64,000 nucleotides of DNA from Streptomyces marianii (lineage in GTDB: Bacteria; Actinomycetota; Actinomycetes; Streptomycetales; Streptomycetaceae): the NCBI RefSeq assembly GCF_005795905.1, contig NZ_VAWE01000001.1, positions 6,251,001 through 6,315,000 of the forward strand. Reading direction: 5' to 3'. The notes below the pieces were generated by a model. That model did not search any database and had not been told where the DNA came from. It saw only the letters and a list, made by a program, of their open reading frames with translations. The position numbers and the translations under genes are program-made. This document shows positions 7,713-16,401 of this stretch, in pieces; the stretch's first letter is position 1, and every line of letters starts with the position of its first letter.

Positions 7713-8804
7713 GGCGTGTTCTGGGTTGAGATCACGAGCTCGGTCATTCCCGCTCCAGGAGGGTGCCGGTTGCGATAGACCGGTCGCGTGACTCGTGGCG
7801 ATCTGACCGATGCCGAGTGGGGGTTGGTCGAGCCGCACCTGCCGCTGGGTGCGTTCGGACCGATCCCTGACCTGCGCAGCTACTTCAACGCGGTGATGTG
7901 GCGGTTCCGCACCGGCTGCCCCTGGCGAGATGTGCCGGAGAGCTACGGCTCCTGGTCGACGATCTACGACAGGTTCCGGATGTGGGTGCGTGAGGGGGTC
8001 TTTCAGGCCCTCATGGACGCGATGATCGCCGAGGCGGCGGCCCGCGACGATGTAGATCTCAGCCTGGTCAGCGTGGACTCGACTGTTGCCCGCGCGCATC
8101 ACCACGCGGCGGGCATGGTCGTCGCCCCGGAACTCCTCGAGGACCTGGAGAAGGCCGTGGCGGAGGAAAAGGGGCTGCAGCAAAGGGACAAAACAACCCC
8201 GTAGGCGAGCAACCCGCGGACATGGAGGACTCCGGGCGGGAACAGCGCCGCGCCGTGCGCCGACGCCGCAGGGCCCGGCTGCGGGCCGCCGAACTGGGCC
8301 GCTCCCGGGGCGGGCTGACCAGCAAGGTCCACCTCGCCGTCGAGCGGCGGTGCCGCCCGCTGTCCATCATCCTCACCCCCGGCCAGGCCGCGGACAGTCC
8401 GCGCTTCATCCCGGTCCTCAAGAAGATCAAGGTGCGTGTCCCGGTCGGCCGCCCCAGGACCCGGCCGGACGCGGTCGCTGGCGACAAGGCGTACTCCTCC
8501 CGCGCCAACCGCGCCCACCTGCGCAGACGCAACATTAAGGCGGTGATCCCGGAGAAGGCCGACCAGACCGCCAACCGCAAGAAGAAGGGACGCTCCGGCG
8601 GACGCCCGGTCAGCCACGACGCCGCGCTCTACAAAGATCGCAACACCGTCGAGCGCGCCATCAACAAGTTCAAGGAATGGCGGGGGCTGGCCACTCGCTA
8701 CGACAAGACGCCCGAGAGCTATGCCGCCGGGCTCCACTTGCGCGGATCCATCCTCTGGTTACGCAGCCTGCCAGCCCTCCCGTGATCTCAACTCAGAACA
8801 CGCC
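7713..8804 (+). mobile_element. IS5-family insertion sequence (two-frame type)
   Basis: A 1,092-bp element with 24-bp terminal inverted repeats, 23 of 24 matching. The left end is GGCGTGTTCTGGGTTGAG... at 7713, the right end at 8781-8804. CTAG flanks both ends (7709-7712 and 8805-8808), and the left CTAG is shared with the right end of the IS701 element. Two overlapping transposase frames are joined by a slippery heptamer. Confidence 0.92.
7788..8785 (+). CDS. IS5-family transposase, OrfA/OrfB joined by -1 frameshift
   Basis: OrfA (7788-8204) starts at GTG and holds the N-terminal region LTDAEWGLVEPHLP and the first catalytic Asp in VSVDSTVARAHHHAAG. OrfB holds LGRSRGGLTSKVHLAVE, the second Asp in VAGDKAYSS, and the Glu in NTVERAINKFKEWRGLATRY. 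In frame 0, A-AAG-GGG lies at 8168-8174. A -1 slip there enters OrfB's frame, which stays open to TGA 8783-8785 inside the right terminal repeat. The fusion is the full-length enzyme. This layout is normal for two-frame IS5 members, so the element may be active. OrfB has a TTA codon at 8759-8761. Confidence 0.88.
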
Positions 8805-9611
8805 CTAGCGGTCGAGCAGCGCCGTGCACTCCGGGTACTGCTCGGTCCAGAAGCGGTACAGGTCCTGGCCGCAGGCGACCTCCGTCCGTGACACCCCGAG
8901 CCCGTCCATCAGGGCGAAGATCGCGTCGAAGAACGCGTGGTTCACCTCGGGGATGAAGAGGACGGCGAACACCGCCAGCAGCCCGAACGGCGCGAAGGGC
9001 TCCACCTGACGGCGGAAGCCGTACGACAGCCAGGGCTCGATCACCCCGTACCCGTCCAGGCCCGGAACGGGCAGGAAGTTCAGGATCGCCGCAGTGACCT
9101 GCAGCAGCGCCAGGAAAGCCAGGGCGAATCGGAAGCCGAGGGGTACGCCCTCGAGGGCGCCGAGCCAGAACGGCGCCGTGCAGACGACCGCGAACAGGAC
9201 GTTCGTCAGCGGGCCCGCCGCGGAGATCAGGCTGTGCTTCCAGCGCCCCTTGATCCGGTGCCGCTCGATGAAGACCGCACCGCCGGGCAGGCCGATACCG
9301 CCCATGATCACGAAGAGGACGGGCAGTACGATGCTCAGCACCGCGTGCGTGTACTTCAGCGGGTTGAGCGTCAGATAACCCTTGGCACCGACCGTGAGGT
9401 CCCCGCCGTGCAGGGCGGTGCGGGCGTGCGCGTACTCGTGCAGACAGAGCGACACGATCCACGCGGCCGTCACGAACAGGAACACCGCGACGCCCGGGCT
9501 GTCCGCGAAGTCCGTCCAGACCGCCCAGCCCGTCACCGCCATGATCGCGGCGATGCCGAGGAAGACGGGCGAGACCGCCCGGTCGCTGGAGCGGGTGGTG
9601 GCCGAGGTCAT
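8805..9611 (-). CDS. Site-2-type membrane metalloprotease (M50)
   Basis: A polytopic zinc protease of about 268 residues that cleaves within membranes. The zinc motif HEYAH lies near residues 64-68 (SLCLHEYAHART), and the third ligand region NFLPVPGLDGYGVIEP lies near 173-188, both intact. Six or so hydrophobic segments are visible. The start at 9611 (MTSATTRSSD) is preferred; an ATG at 9650 would add 13 residues. Its TAG stop is part of the CTAG target of the IS5 element, so the coding region survives the insertion unchanged. Substrate unknown; relatives process anti-sigma factors or other membrane proteins. Confidence 0.88.
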   Translation of the reverse strand: MTSATTRSSDRAVSPVFLGIAAIMAVTGWAVWTDFADSPGVAVFLFVTAAWIVSLCLHEYAHARTALHGGDLTVGAKGYLTLNPLKYTHAVLSIVLPVLFVIMGGIGLPGGAVFIERHRIKGRWKHSLISAAGPLTNVLFAVVCTAPFWLGALEGVPLGFRFALAFLALLQVTAAILNFLPVPGLDGYGVIEPWLSYGFRRQVEPFAPFGLLAVFAVLFIPEVNHAFFDAIFALMDGLGVSRTEVACGQDLYRFWTEQYPECTALLDR

Positions 9612-10150
9612 CGAGGGCGCTCCCGGGGCGTGATCGGCGGCTACGTGCATGGCTGGTTCTCGGTCGGCCGTGATCGGCGGATCCGCAGGCCGAATGCCGA
9701 CCGTACAGGCGGCATGGCCAGAACGTCCCGGGCGGGGCGGGAGTTCCGCCGCGCTGCCGGAACCCGGCGGGGAGCGGCGCGGACGTCGCGGAGAACGGGC
9801 GGGCGGGCTTCGGCGACGGTGGCGCCGTACCTGTCCGCGGTCCAACTGCTCACCGCGGCCGAGGCACGGGCGGGACCCGGTCCGGAGCAGGTGCGGGGAT
9901 GCCGCACGGCTGCCCGGCGTGTACGAGCAGGCGAAGCGGCCGGGCGTGTCGCGGTCAGCACCCTGGAGCGGGAGAGCCATGACCGTACGGACGGGAGAGC
10001 CATGACCGTACGGACGGGAGAGCCACGACCGTGCGGAGCGGACCGTCCGCGCCCTGCTCGGCGCCGCGGAGTTCACGGCCCGGCGCGCCGGGGGCGGCGT
10101 CCTCATCCGGGAGAGAGGGCGCCGCCCGCGCACGACCGGAGCCGGGAGTT
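9612..10150. other. Intergenic stretch between protease and ABC genes
   Basis: No supported gene in 539 bp. Three tandem 23-bp units lie at 9971-10039 (annotated separately). A short frame near 10040-10130 reads somewhat like protein but has no start or ribosome site and was not called. It should contain the promoter of the leftward protease gene. Confidence 0.5.
9971..10039. repeat. 23-bp tandem repeat, three copies
   Basis: Units start at 9971, 9994 and 10017. The first two are GGAGAGCCATGACCGTACGG plus three bases and are identical; the third has a few changes. Each unit contains a Shine-Dalgarno-like GGAGAG followed by ATG or ACG, so an automatic gene finder may call false starts here. 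Confidence 0.9.
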
Positions 10151-10969
10151 TCAGGACTTCGTCCGGAACTTCCTGATCGCCACCGGGGCCATCACCGCGG
10201 TGATCACCGCCGACCAGATCAGCGTCACCCACACGTCATGGGCCACCGGGCCGCCGTTCATCAGCCCGCGGGCCGCGTCGGCCAGCGACGACAGCGGGTT
10301 GTGGTCGGTGAAGGCCCGCAGCCAGCCGGGCATGGAGTCGGTCGGGGCGAAGATCGAGGAACCGAACTGCAGCGGCATCAGCACCAGGAACCCCATTCCC
10401 TGGATGGTCTGGGCGTTCTTCATCGTCACGCCCATGGTGAGGAAGATCCACATGATCGAGGAGCCGAAGACCAGCGACAGTCCGACTGCCGCCAGGAGAC
10501 CCGGTACGTCGTTCACGGACAGACCGAGCAGGAAGCCGACCGTCAACAGGATCGCCGTGGCGACCAGCATCCGGCCGATCTCGACGACGATCTTGGCGAT
10601 CAGCACGGAGGAGCGGGCGATCGGCAGGGACCGGAAGCGGTCCATCACACCGCTTCGGAAGTCCTGGCTGAAGCCGGTGCCGACGCCCATCGCGATGTTC
10701 ATGCCCATCATCGCCATCAGCCCGGGGACGACGTAGTCGACGTAGGCGTCGTGGTTGCCCTTGCCGGCGATCGCGCCGCCGAAGACGAACACGAACAGCA
10801 GGGTGAGCACGATCGGCATCAGCACCGCGTCCATCATGGACTCCGGGTCCTGCCGGATCCACAGCAGATTGCGGCGGACCAGCGCACCGATGTGCCGGAG
10901 ACTGCCGCGCGGACCGATCCGCCCGTCGTCGGCGGCGGCTGCGGGAACGGTTGCCGTGGCGGCGCTCAT
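10151..10969 (-). CDS. ABC-2 type exporter permease (DrrB-like)
   Basis: The 272-residue membrane subunit of an ABC-2 exporter with six hydrophobic segments. The N-terminal RRNLLWIRQDPESMMDAVLM segment and the later LIAKIVVEIGRMLVA region match daunorubicin-resistance type permeases. The start ATG at 10969 overlaps the stop of the ATPase gene by four bases (ATGA), so the two are translationally coupled. It probably forms a dimer with two ATPase subunits in the plasma membrane. The exported compound is unknown; no biosynthetic gene is nearby. Confidence 0.88.
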   Translation of the reverse strand: MSAATATVPAAAADDGRIGPRGSLRHIGALVRRNLLWIRQDPESMMDAVLMPIVLTLLFVFVFGGAIAGKGNHDAYVDYVVPGLMAMMGMNIAMGVGTGFSQDFRSGVMDRFRSLPIARSSVLIAKIVVEIGRMLVATAILLTVGFLLGLSVNDVPGLLAAVGLSLVFGSSIMWIFLTMGVTMKNAQTIQGMGFLVLMPLQFGSSIFAPTDSMPGWLRAFTDHNPLSSLADAARGLMNGGPVAHDVWVTLIWSAVITAVMAPVAIRKFRTKS

Positions 10970-11961
10970 GCCGCGACCTCCTGGGGGAGCGCGTCGGTGA
11001 CGGAGGCGGTCCGCCGGCCGGTGATGGCCAGGAAGACCTCGTCCAGGCTGGGCAGTTCGGTCCCGATGTCGGAGAGGGCGAAACCCCGGGAGCCCAGCAG
11101 GCCCACGACGGCGGTCAGTTGCTCGTCGCTGAGGATCGGGATGTGGAGCACGCCCTCGTCCGGGACGGCCTGGACGCCGGCGACACCGTCGAGGCCCGCC
11201 TCGCGCACCGCCGACGCCATCGCGGCCAGCTGCGCCGCGTCGGCCGGCCGGATCCGCAGGGTGCGTCCGCCGACCTTCGCCTTCAGCTCGGCGACCCCGC
11301 CCTCGGCGATGACCCGGCCCCGGTCGACGACCGTCAGCGCGTGCGCCAGCTGCTCGGCCTCCTCCATGTACTGGGTGGTGAGCAGGACGGTGACGCCCTC
11401 GGCGACCATCCGCTGCACCTCGTCCCACACCTCGTTGCGGGTCCGCGGATCCAGCCCCGTCGTGGGCTCGTCCAGGAACAGCACGGCGGGCCGGCCGATC
11501 ATCGAGGCGGCCAGGTCGAGCCGCCGGCGCATTCCGCCGGAGTAGGTGGCGGCCGGGCGCTTCGCGGCGTCCGTGAGCGAGAACCGTTCCAGCAGTTCGT
11601 CCGACCGGCGCCGGGCGTCCTTGCGGGACAGATCGAGCAGCCGCCCGATCAGGTACAGGTTCTCCCGGCCGGACAGCTTCTCGTCCACGGAGGCGTACTG
11701 GCCGGTCAGGCCGATCGCGCGGCGGAGCTGCCGGGGCCGGCGCACCACGTCGTGGCCGGCGACCGTGGCGCGTCCGGCGTCCGGGGTGATCAGAGTCGAG
11801 AGGCAGCGGACCAGCGTGGTCTTGCCGGCGCCGTTGGGCCCGAGGACACCGAGGACGGTGCCCTCCCGGACATCGAGGTCCACCCCGTCCAGCGCCTTCG
11901 TCCCGCCGTAGTGTTTGACGAGGCCCCGTACCTCGACGGCGTTCTTGTCGGTTCGCGTCAT
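10966..11961 (-). CDS. ABC exporter ATPase (DrrA-like)
   Basis: A 331-residue ATPase with Walker A GPNGAGKTT near residues 40-48, signature YSGGMRRRLDLA near 139-150, Walker B AVLFLDEPTTGLDP near 157-170 and the switch histidine replaced by Gln in LLTTQYMEEAEQLA, as is usual in DrrA-type proteins. The C-terminal extension of about 100 residues also fits that group. The start at 11961 (MTRTDKNAVEVRG) is chosen because homology begins there; the open frame continues upstream without a convincing ribosome site. It pairs with the overlapping permease. Three direct repeats lie just upstream. Confidence 0.9.
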   Translation of the reverse strand: MTRTDKNAVEVRGLVKHYGGTKALDGVDLDVREGTVLGVLGPNGAGKTTLVRCLSTLITPDAGRATVAGHDVVRRPRQLRRAIGLTGQYASVDEKLSGRENLYLIGRLLDLSRKDARRRSDELLERFSLTDAAKRPAATYSGGMRRRLDLAASMIGRPAVLFLDEPTTGLDPRTRNEVWDEVQRMVAEGVTVLLTTQYMEEAEQLAHALTVVDRGRVIAEGGVAELKAKVGGRTLRIRPADAAQLAAMASAVREAGLDGVAGVQAVPDEGVLHIPILSDEQLTAVVGLLGSRGFALSDIGTELPSLDEVFLAITGRRTASVTDALPQEVAA

Positions 11962-11982
11962 GACGCCATCGTCCCGACCGCC

Positions 11983-12011
11983 GCCGACATATCGCCGACA
12001 GGCCGCCGACA
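11983..12011 (-). promoter_or_regulatory. Three 7-bp direct repeats spaced 11 bp, upstream of the ABC operon
   Basis: On the leftward strand TGTCGGC occurs three times with an exact 11-bp period (11983-11989, 11994-12000, 12005-12011), 22-50 bp before the ATPase start. Direct heptamers one helical turn apart are the pattern bound by SARP or PhoP-type OmpR-fold activators. The regulator is not in the window as far as I can tell. Confidence 0.5.
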
Positions 12012-12461
12012 CGCGGCCCGGTGCCAGGACCGGCGGCCCTCGTCGTGGCGAGAGCAGCACCGAGCCATCGCCGGGAAGCGGCACATGTCAGGCGGGGCGG
12101 GGCTCTTCGCACGGCCGGAGGCGAGGGCCGGCTACCGCGCCGGGCGCGTGTTCTCCCGGGCGACACCTGCTCATGGTGGCGACGGCTGCCGGGCTCGCTT
12201 CGCTGCGCAGGGCCGACGCGCTTCTGTTCGCCATCGTGAGGTACGCCGGCGCCGGCTTCCCGACCCGGATCGCCCGGGCGTGGTCCGGGCGGCGTGGGCG
12301 CCGTGGCGACGCCGTGGCGAGAGAGACGGGGGACGCCCGTGGCCATCCCTGACCCGCCGGCGGCACCCCTGGCGTCCGCCGGGGGCTCGTGGCGGAGCTC
12401 TTCGGCGTGTCGTCGCTCTCGGCAGCCGCCCTGGGCCGGCCCCGGCCGCATCGGGAAAGGA
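12012..12461. other. Intergenic stretch upstream of the ABC operon
   Basis: No supported gene. Frames here are open only because of GC content. The direct repeats of the ABC promoter lie at its left end and the panB terminator at its right end. Confidence 0.5.
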
Positions 12462-12497
12462 GGCAGCCCGCCGACGGGGGAAGATCGGCGGGCTGCC
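12462..12497 (-). terminator. Terminator downstream of panB
   Basis: GGCAGCCCGCCGA at 12462-12474 pairs perfectly with 12485-12497 around a 10-nt loop. This 13-bp GC-rich stem lies 68 bp past the panB stop codon on the leftward strand. Confidence 0.75.
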
Positions 12498-12564
12498 GTG
12501 GTGCCGCAGTGGATCGAGAGGTACGGGTGGTGACGGTACGGGCGCCGGCGCCCGGCCGCGGCGG

Positions 12565-13431
12565 TCAGTGGAAGGTGTGCTCCTCGGCAGGGAACGCACC
12601 GCCGGCGACGTCCTCGGCGAACGCCTTCGCCGCGTCGCCCAGCGTCTGCCGCAGATTCGCGTACTGCCTGGTGAAGCGCGGCACCTTGCCGCCCGTCAGC
12701 CCGGCCATGTCCGTCCAGACGAGGACCTGAGCGTCCGTGTCCGGGCCGGCGCCGATACCGATGGTCGGGATGTGCAGCGAACGGGTGACCTCGGCCGCGA
12801 GCTCCGCGGGTACGAGTTCGAGGACGACGGCGAACGCGCCCGCGTCCTGGGCCGCCTTGGCGTCGCTCAGCAGCCGGTGGGCCGCCTCGTCCCCGCGGCC
12901 CTGCACGCGGTACCCCATCGTGTTGACCGACTGCGGGGTCAGACCCAGGTGGGACATGACCGGGATGCCCGCCTGCACCAGCATCTCGGTCTGCGGCAGG
13001 GAGCGCTCCCCGCCCTCCAGCTTGACGGCGCCGACCCCGGCCTCCTTGACCAGCCGGGTAGCCGAGCGCAGCGCCTGGACGGGACCCTCCTGGTACGAGC
13101 CGAAGGGGAGGTCGCCGACGATCAGGGCGCGCCTGGTGCCCCGTACGACGGCCGCGGACAGCAGCGTCATCTCGTCCATCGTGACGGGCACGGTGGAGTC
13201 GTAGCCGAGGTGACAGTTGCCCATCGAGTCGCCGACCAGCATCACCGGGATGCCGGCCTCGTCGAAGACGGACGCCGTCATGGCGTCGTAGGCGGTGAGC
13301 ATGGGCCACTTCTCGCCGCGCTCCTTGGCGGCGGCGATGTCGTGGACGGAGATGCGGCGAGTGCCCTTGCCGCCGTACAGCGCCTTGCCGCTGCTGTCGG
13401 CGGGCCGCGTCTGGGCAGCCTGAAGCGTCAT
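12565..13431 (-). CDS. panB: 3-methyl-2-oxobutanoate hydroxymethyltransferase
   Basis: Converts 2-oxoisovalerate and methylene-tetrahydrofolate to ketopantoate, the first step of pantothenate and coenzyme A synthesis, in the cytoplasm. The 288-residue chain has the family blocks MLTAYDAMTASVFDEAGI, VGDSMGNCHLGYDST (Mg ligand Asp), VKLEGGE, IPVMSHLGLTPQSV and the C-terminal IGIGAGPDTDAQVLVW. The start at 13431 is preferred because AAGGAG lies about nine bases upstream; an ATG at 13452 is a second option. It is monocistronic and divergent from the MFS exporter, with a strong hairpin beyond its stop. Confidence 0.95.
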   Translation of the reverse strand: MTLQAAQTRPADSSGKALYGGKGTRRISVHDIAAAKERGEKWPMLTAYDAMTASVFDEAGIPVMLVGDSMGNCHLGYDSTVPVTMDEMTLLSAAVVRGTRRALIVGDLPFGSYQEGPVQALRSATRLVKEAGVGAVKLEGGERSLPQTEMLVQAGIPVMSHLGLTPQSVNTMGYRVQGRGDEAAHRLLSDAKAAQDAGAFAVVLELVPAELAAEVTRSLHIPTIGIGAGPDTDAQVLVWTDMAGLTGGKVPRFTRQYANLRQTLGDAAKAFAEDVAGGAFPAEEHTFH

Positions 13432-13573
13432 GGTGAACGGCTCCTTCGTCATCTCGAGGCGCCCTGACGGCGTCCCCGGACCGCGTCCATGGTGGCATCC
13501 CCGCGCCCGCCGCGTGAAGTGCCCCCGTTCACACTGCCGCGAAGTTGGCCGGTCCCGACACCAACGGCCCAGC

Positions 13574-13604
13574 ATTTCTATACGAGACGGTGCCGTATAG
13601 AAAT
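13574..13604. promoter_or_regulatory. TetR-type operator before the MFS-tetR operon
   Basis: ATTTCTATACG (13574-13584) and CGTATAGAAAT (13594-13604) are perfect 11-bp inverted arms around a 9-bp centre, ending 11 bp before the MFS start. It is conspicuously AT-rich for this genome and probably overlaps the -10 region. The likely ligand-binding repressor is the TetR protein encoded at the end of the same operon. Confidence 0.85.
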
Positions 13605-13615
13605 ACGCTGCGATC

Positions 13616-15232
13616 ATGTCCACACCGCCGGGCGCACCCCCCGCCCCACCCCGGGTTCCGGAAGCCGTTCACCGACGCCGCTGGCTCATTCTCGCCGTTC
13701 TGATGTTCACCGTGCTCATCATGGTGCTGGACCACTCGGTCCTCAACGTGGCGGTCAAGACCATCGCCTCCCCGGCGCCCGTGGGTATCGGCGCCACACA
13801 GGGGGAGCTGGAATGGGCCATCAACTCCTACACCCTCGTCTTCGCCGCCCTGCTGTTCACGGCCGGTCTGATCGGCGACCGCGCGGGCCGCAGGAGGACC
13901 CTGCTGTTCGGCATGGCCGTGTTCGGCATCGGCTCGGCGCTGGCCGCGTTCTCCGGCTCGTCCGGCGAGCTCATCGCCTACCGCGCGGTGATGGGCCTCG
14001 GCGCCGCGTTCGTGATGCCGGCGACCCTCGCCGTCCTCATGAACGTCTTCGAACGGGACGAGCAGCCCAAGGCCATCGGCATCTGGGCGGGCGGCGTGGG
14101 CATCGCCATCGCCCTCGGTCCGCTCACGGGCGGGCTGCTGCTGGAACACTTCTGGTGGGGTTCGATCTTCCTGGTGAACGTGCCGGTGGTGGTCGTCGGC
14201 TTCGTCGCGATGGCCCTGCTCGTCCCCGACTCCCGGGACCCCGAACCCGGCCGGATCGACCCCGTCGGCGTGCTGCTGTCCATCGTCGGGCTCGTCCTGC
14301 TCGTCTACGGGATCATCCACGGCGGTGAACTCGCCTCGCTCTCCGACCGGTCCGTGCTGCTGCCCCTGGTCGGCGGGCTCACCGTGCTGGCGGTGTTCGT
14401 GGTGTACGAGCACCGCATCGACCACCCGGCACTGGACTTCTCGTACTTCAGGAATCCCGCGTTCTCCGCCGCGATCACCGCGACCGCTCTCGCCTTCCTC
14501 TCGATGATGGGCGTCGCGTTCTTCTCGGTGTTCTACCTCCAGAGCGTGCTCGGCCACAGCCCGCTGCAGGCCGGTCTGCTGGTGCTGCCGCTCGCGGTGG
14601 CCCAGTCGCTGTCCGCACCGCGCGCCCGGCTGGCCGTCGCCCGGTTCGGGGCCAAGGCGACCTGCACGGCCGGAATGATGATGATCTCGACCGGGCTCGC
14701 CTGCTTCGCCTTCTTCGACACCTCGACCCCGCTGTGGGCGCTGGAGCTCGCCTTCTTCGTGCAGGGCGCCGGCATGGGGCACGTCATGTCGCCCGTCACG
14801 GTCACGGTCATGCAGGCGCTGCCGAGGGAGAAGGCGGGCGTGGCCTCCGCGATCAACAACACCTTCCGGCAGGTCGGCGGGGCGCTGGGCGTGGCCGTTC
14901 TCGGCTCCCTGCTGTCGGCCGCGTACCGGGGCGGGATCGAGAGCACCCTGGAGCGCGCCCCCGGCGTCCCGGACGAGGCGAAGCACGCGGCGGGCGAGTC
15001 GCTGGAGGCGACACTGGCCGTCGCCGAACGGCTCGGCCCCGCCGGACAGCTCCTGATCGCGCCCGCGCACCAGGCGTTCCTCGTCGCCATGCACCTGGCG
15101 GCGCTGTGCGCGGCGACGGTGACGCTCATCGGCGCGGTCGTCGTGGCCATGTATCTCCCCGGCCGGCGGAAGCCCGCGGACGCACCGGCCCTGCCGGACG
15201 AGCGCCCGGCGGCGGGGGTGGCCCGGGTATGA
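13616..15232 (+). CDS. 14-TM MFS drug exporter (EmrB/QacA, DHA2 type)
   Basis: A 538-residue drug:H+ antiporter-type membrane protein with about 14 hydrophobic segments. Characteristic pieces are [14 protein letters not shown] in helix 1, [34 protein letters not shown] (motif A) and the helix-5 Pro/Gly stretch [14 protein letters not shown] (motif C of exporters). The ATG at 13616 follows directly on the operator. Its stop overlaps the start of the tetR gene (ATGA), a typical self-regulated efflux operon. Substrate unknown; family members export cationic dyes, antibiotics or the producer's own metabolites. Confidence 0.92.
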   Translation: MSTPPGAPPAPPRVPEAVHRRRWLILAVLMFTVLIMVLDHSVLNVAVKTIASPAPVGIGATQGELEWAINSYTLVFAALLFTAGLIGDRAGRRRTLLFGMAVFGIGSALAAFSGSSGELIAYRAVMGLGAAFVMPATLAVLMNVFERDEQPKAIGIWAGGVGIAIALGPLTGGLLLEHFWWGSIFLVNVPVVVVGFVAMALLVPDSRDPEPGRIDPVGVLLSIVGLVLLVYGIIHGGELASLSDRSVLLPLVGGLTVLAVFVVYEHRIDHPALDFSYFRNPAFSAAITATALAFLSMMGVAFFSVFYLQSVLGHSPLQAGLLVLPLAVAQSLSAPRARLAVARFGAKATCTAGMMMISTGLACFAFFDTSTPLWALELAFFVQGAGMGHVMSPVTVTVMQALPREKAGVASAINNTFRQVGGALGVAVLGSLLSAAYRGGIESTLERAPGVPDEAKHAAGESLEATLAVAERLGPAGQLLIAPAHQAFLVAMHLAALCAATVTLIGAVVVAMYLPGRRKPADAPALPDERPAAGVARV

Positions 15233-16020
15233 CCGGGGTCCGCGAGAATCGAGGCACACGCCGAGGGGCGGACCGGGAGACGCGACGAGGCGCACCTCAC
15301 GCAAGGGCGCCACGGGGAGGGCGGGGCGGAGTGGAGGCGGCTGTGGCGAGCGGGACCGGAGCGACACGGGGCACGGGTACGGCAACGGGCGGGCGCCCGG
15401 GTGCCGCGAGCGCCGCCGGGGCAGGCGCGAGCGCTCCTCGGCGCGGCCGGCCCCGCAGCGAGGCGGCGGAGCGCTCGATCCGCGAGGCGGTGGTGACCCT
15501 GCTGGAGGAGGGACTGCCGCTGGGCGACATCTCCATCGAGCGCATCGCCCGTACGGCCGGGGTCGGCAAGGCCACCATCTACCGGCGCTGGGCCGACAAG
15601 GAGGAGTTGTTCGTCGACGTCCTGCGGGACATCGAGCCGCCGGATCCCGCGATGCCCGGCACCTCCGCCCGTGACGACCTCGTCGTCATGCTGGAGTCGG
15701 TCCGCCTCCGCGGCCTCGCCCAGCGCTCGTCCGCACTGCTGCACAACGTGCGCGCCCAGATGAAGAGCCACCCCAGGCTGTGGGACGCGTATGTCGCGAC
15801 CGTCATCGACCCGCGCCGGGCGACCGTGCTGGAGATCCTGCGCCGCGGCGTCGCCCGCGGCGAGATCCGCGACGACCTGGACATCGACCTGCTCAACGAC
15901 CTCCTGGTCGGCCCGATGCTCGTGCGTGCCGTGATGCGTCCCGAGGCCCCGCTGCCCGGCGACCTCGCGGAGCGCATGGTCACGGCGGTGCTGGAGGGCC
16001 TCGGGCCGTCGTCGTCCTGA
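15229..16020 (+). CDS. TetR-family repressor of the efflux operon
   Basis: The helix-turn-helix domain is [20 protein letters not shown]...[20 protein letters not shown], followed by an all-helical ligand domain. From the ATG at 15229, which overlaps the MFS stop, it would be 263 residues. The first 75 or so are then a low-complexity Gly/Ala/Arg-rich extension. A GTG near 15331 or 15340 is an equally possible start. It probably represses the MFS-tetR operon through the inverted repeat at 13574-13604 and is released by an exporter substrate. Confidence 0.87.
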   Translation: MTGVRENRGTRRGADRETRRGAPHARAPRGGRGGVEAAVASGTGATRGTGTATGGRPGAASAAGAGASAPRRGRPRSEAAERSIREAVVTLLEEGLPLGDISIERIARTAGVGKATIYRRWADKEELFVDVLRDIEPPDPAMPGTSARDDLVVMLESVRLRGLAQRSSALLHNVRAQMKSHPRLWDAYVATVIDPRRATVLEILRRGVARGEIRDDLDIDLLNDLLVGPMLVRAVMRPEAPLPGDLAERMVTAVLEGLGPSSS

Positions 16021-16039
16021 CCGTCCGGCAGGAGGCCGG

Positions 16040-16215
16040 CGCGACCGTGCGGCGGTGGCCGTACCGATCGTCCGAACCTCGGCGCGACCGTGCGGCGTTG
16101 TAGTACCGATCGTCCGCCTCGCCGCCTCGCCGCCTCGCCGCCCGGCCGTCCCGGCCGTCCCGCCGTCCCGGCCGTCCCGGCCGTCCCGCCGTCCCGGCCG
16201 TTCCGCCTTCGCCGG
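16040..16215. repeat. Direct repeat and CGTCCCGGC-type simple repeat
   Basis: GCGCGACCGTGCGGCG followed by a GTACCGATCGTCCG stretch occurs twice (about 16039-16072 and 16082-16110). A simple repeat of CCGTCCCGG and CGCCTCGC units then runs to about 16215. The 380 bp between the tetR stop and the phosphatase start hold no supported gene. Confidence 0.75.
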
Positions 16216-16401
16216 GCCCGTCCGGCCTCCCCGCCGCACGGCCAATATGCGCGTTCTGTCACAGCCGCGCCGTCGCGGACCTTGATCGGAACCCGTCGCG
16301 GCGCCCGGCCGTCCTCGAACCCGTACGGCAGAAACACACCCGGTATCGCCTAGGGTCGTGGCGGGCGAGGTGTGCAGGGCAAGGCAGTGAGGACTATGCA
16401 C

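Noticed and set aside
6276..8804. Composite transposon formed by the two insertion sequences
   Set aside because: The elements belong to different families, have different ends and enclose no passenger gene; they simply abut.
10031..10135. Possible remnant gene (VRALLGAAEFTARRAGGGVL)
   Set aside because: Short, no start or ribosome site, and no family recognised.
10151..13498. Very long leftward open frame (1,115 codons) across ABC genes, intergenic DNA and panB
   Set aside because: It is the permease frame extended upstream through antisense-like and alternate-frame sequence. Only 10151-10969 has protein character; ATPase and PanB lie in other frames.
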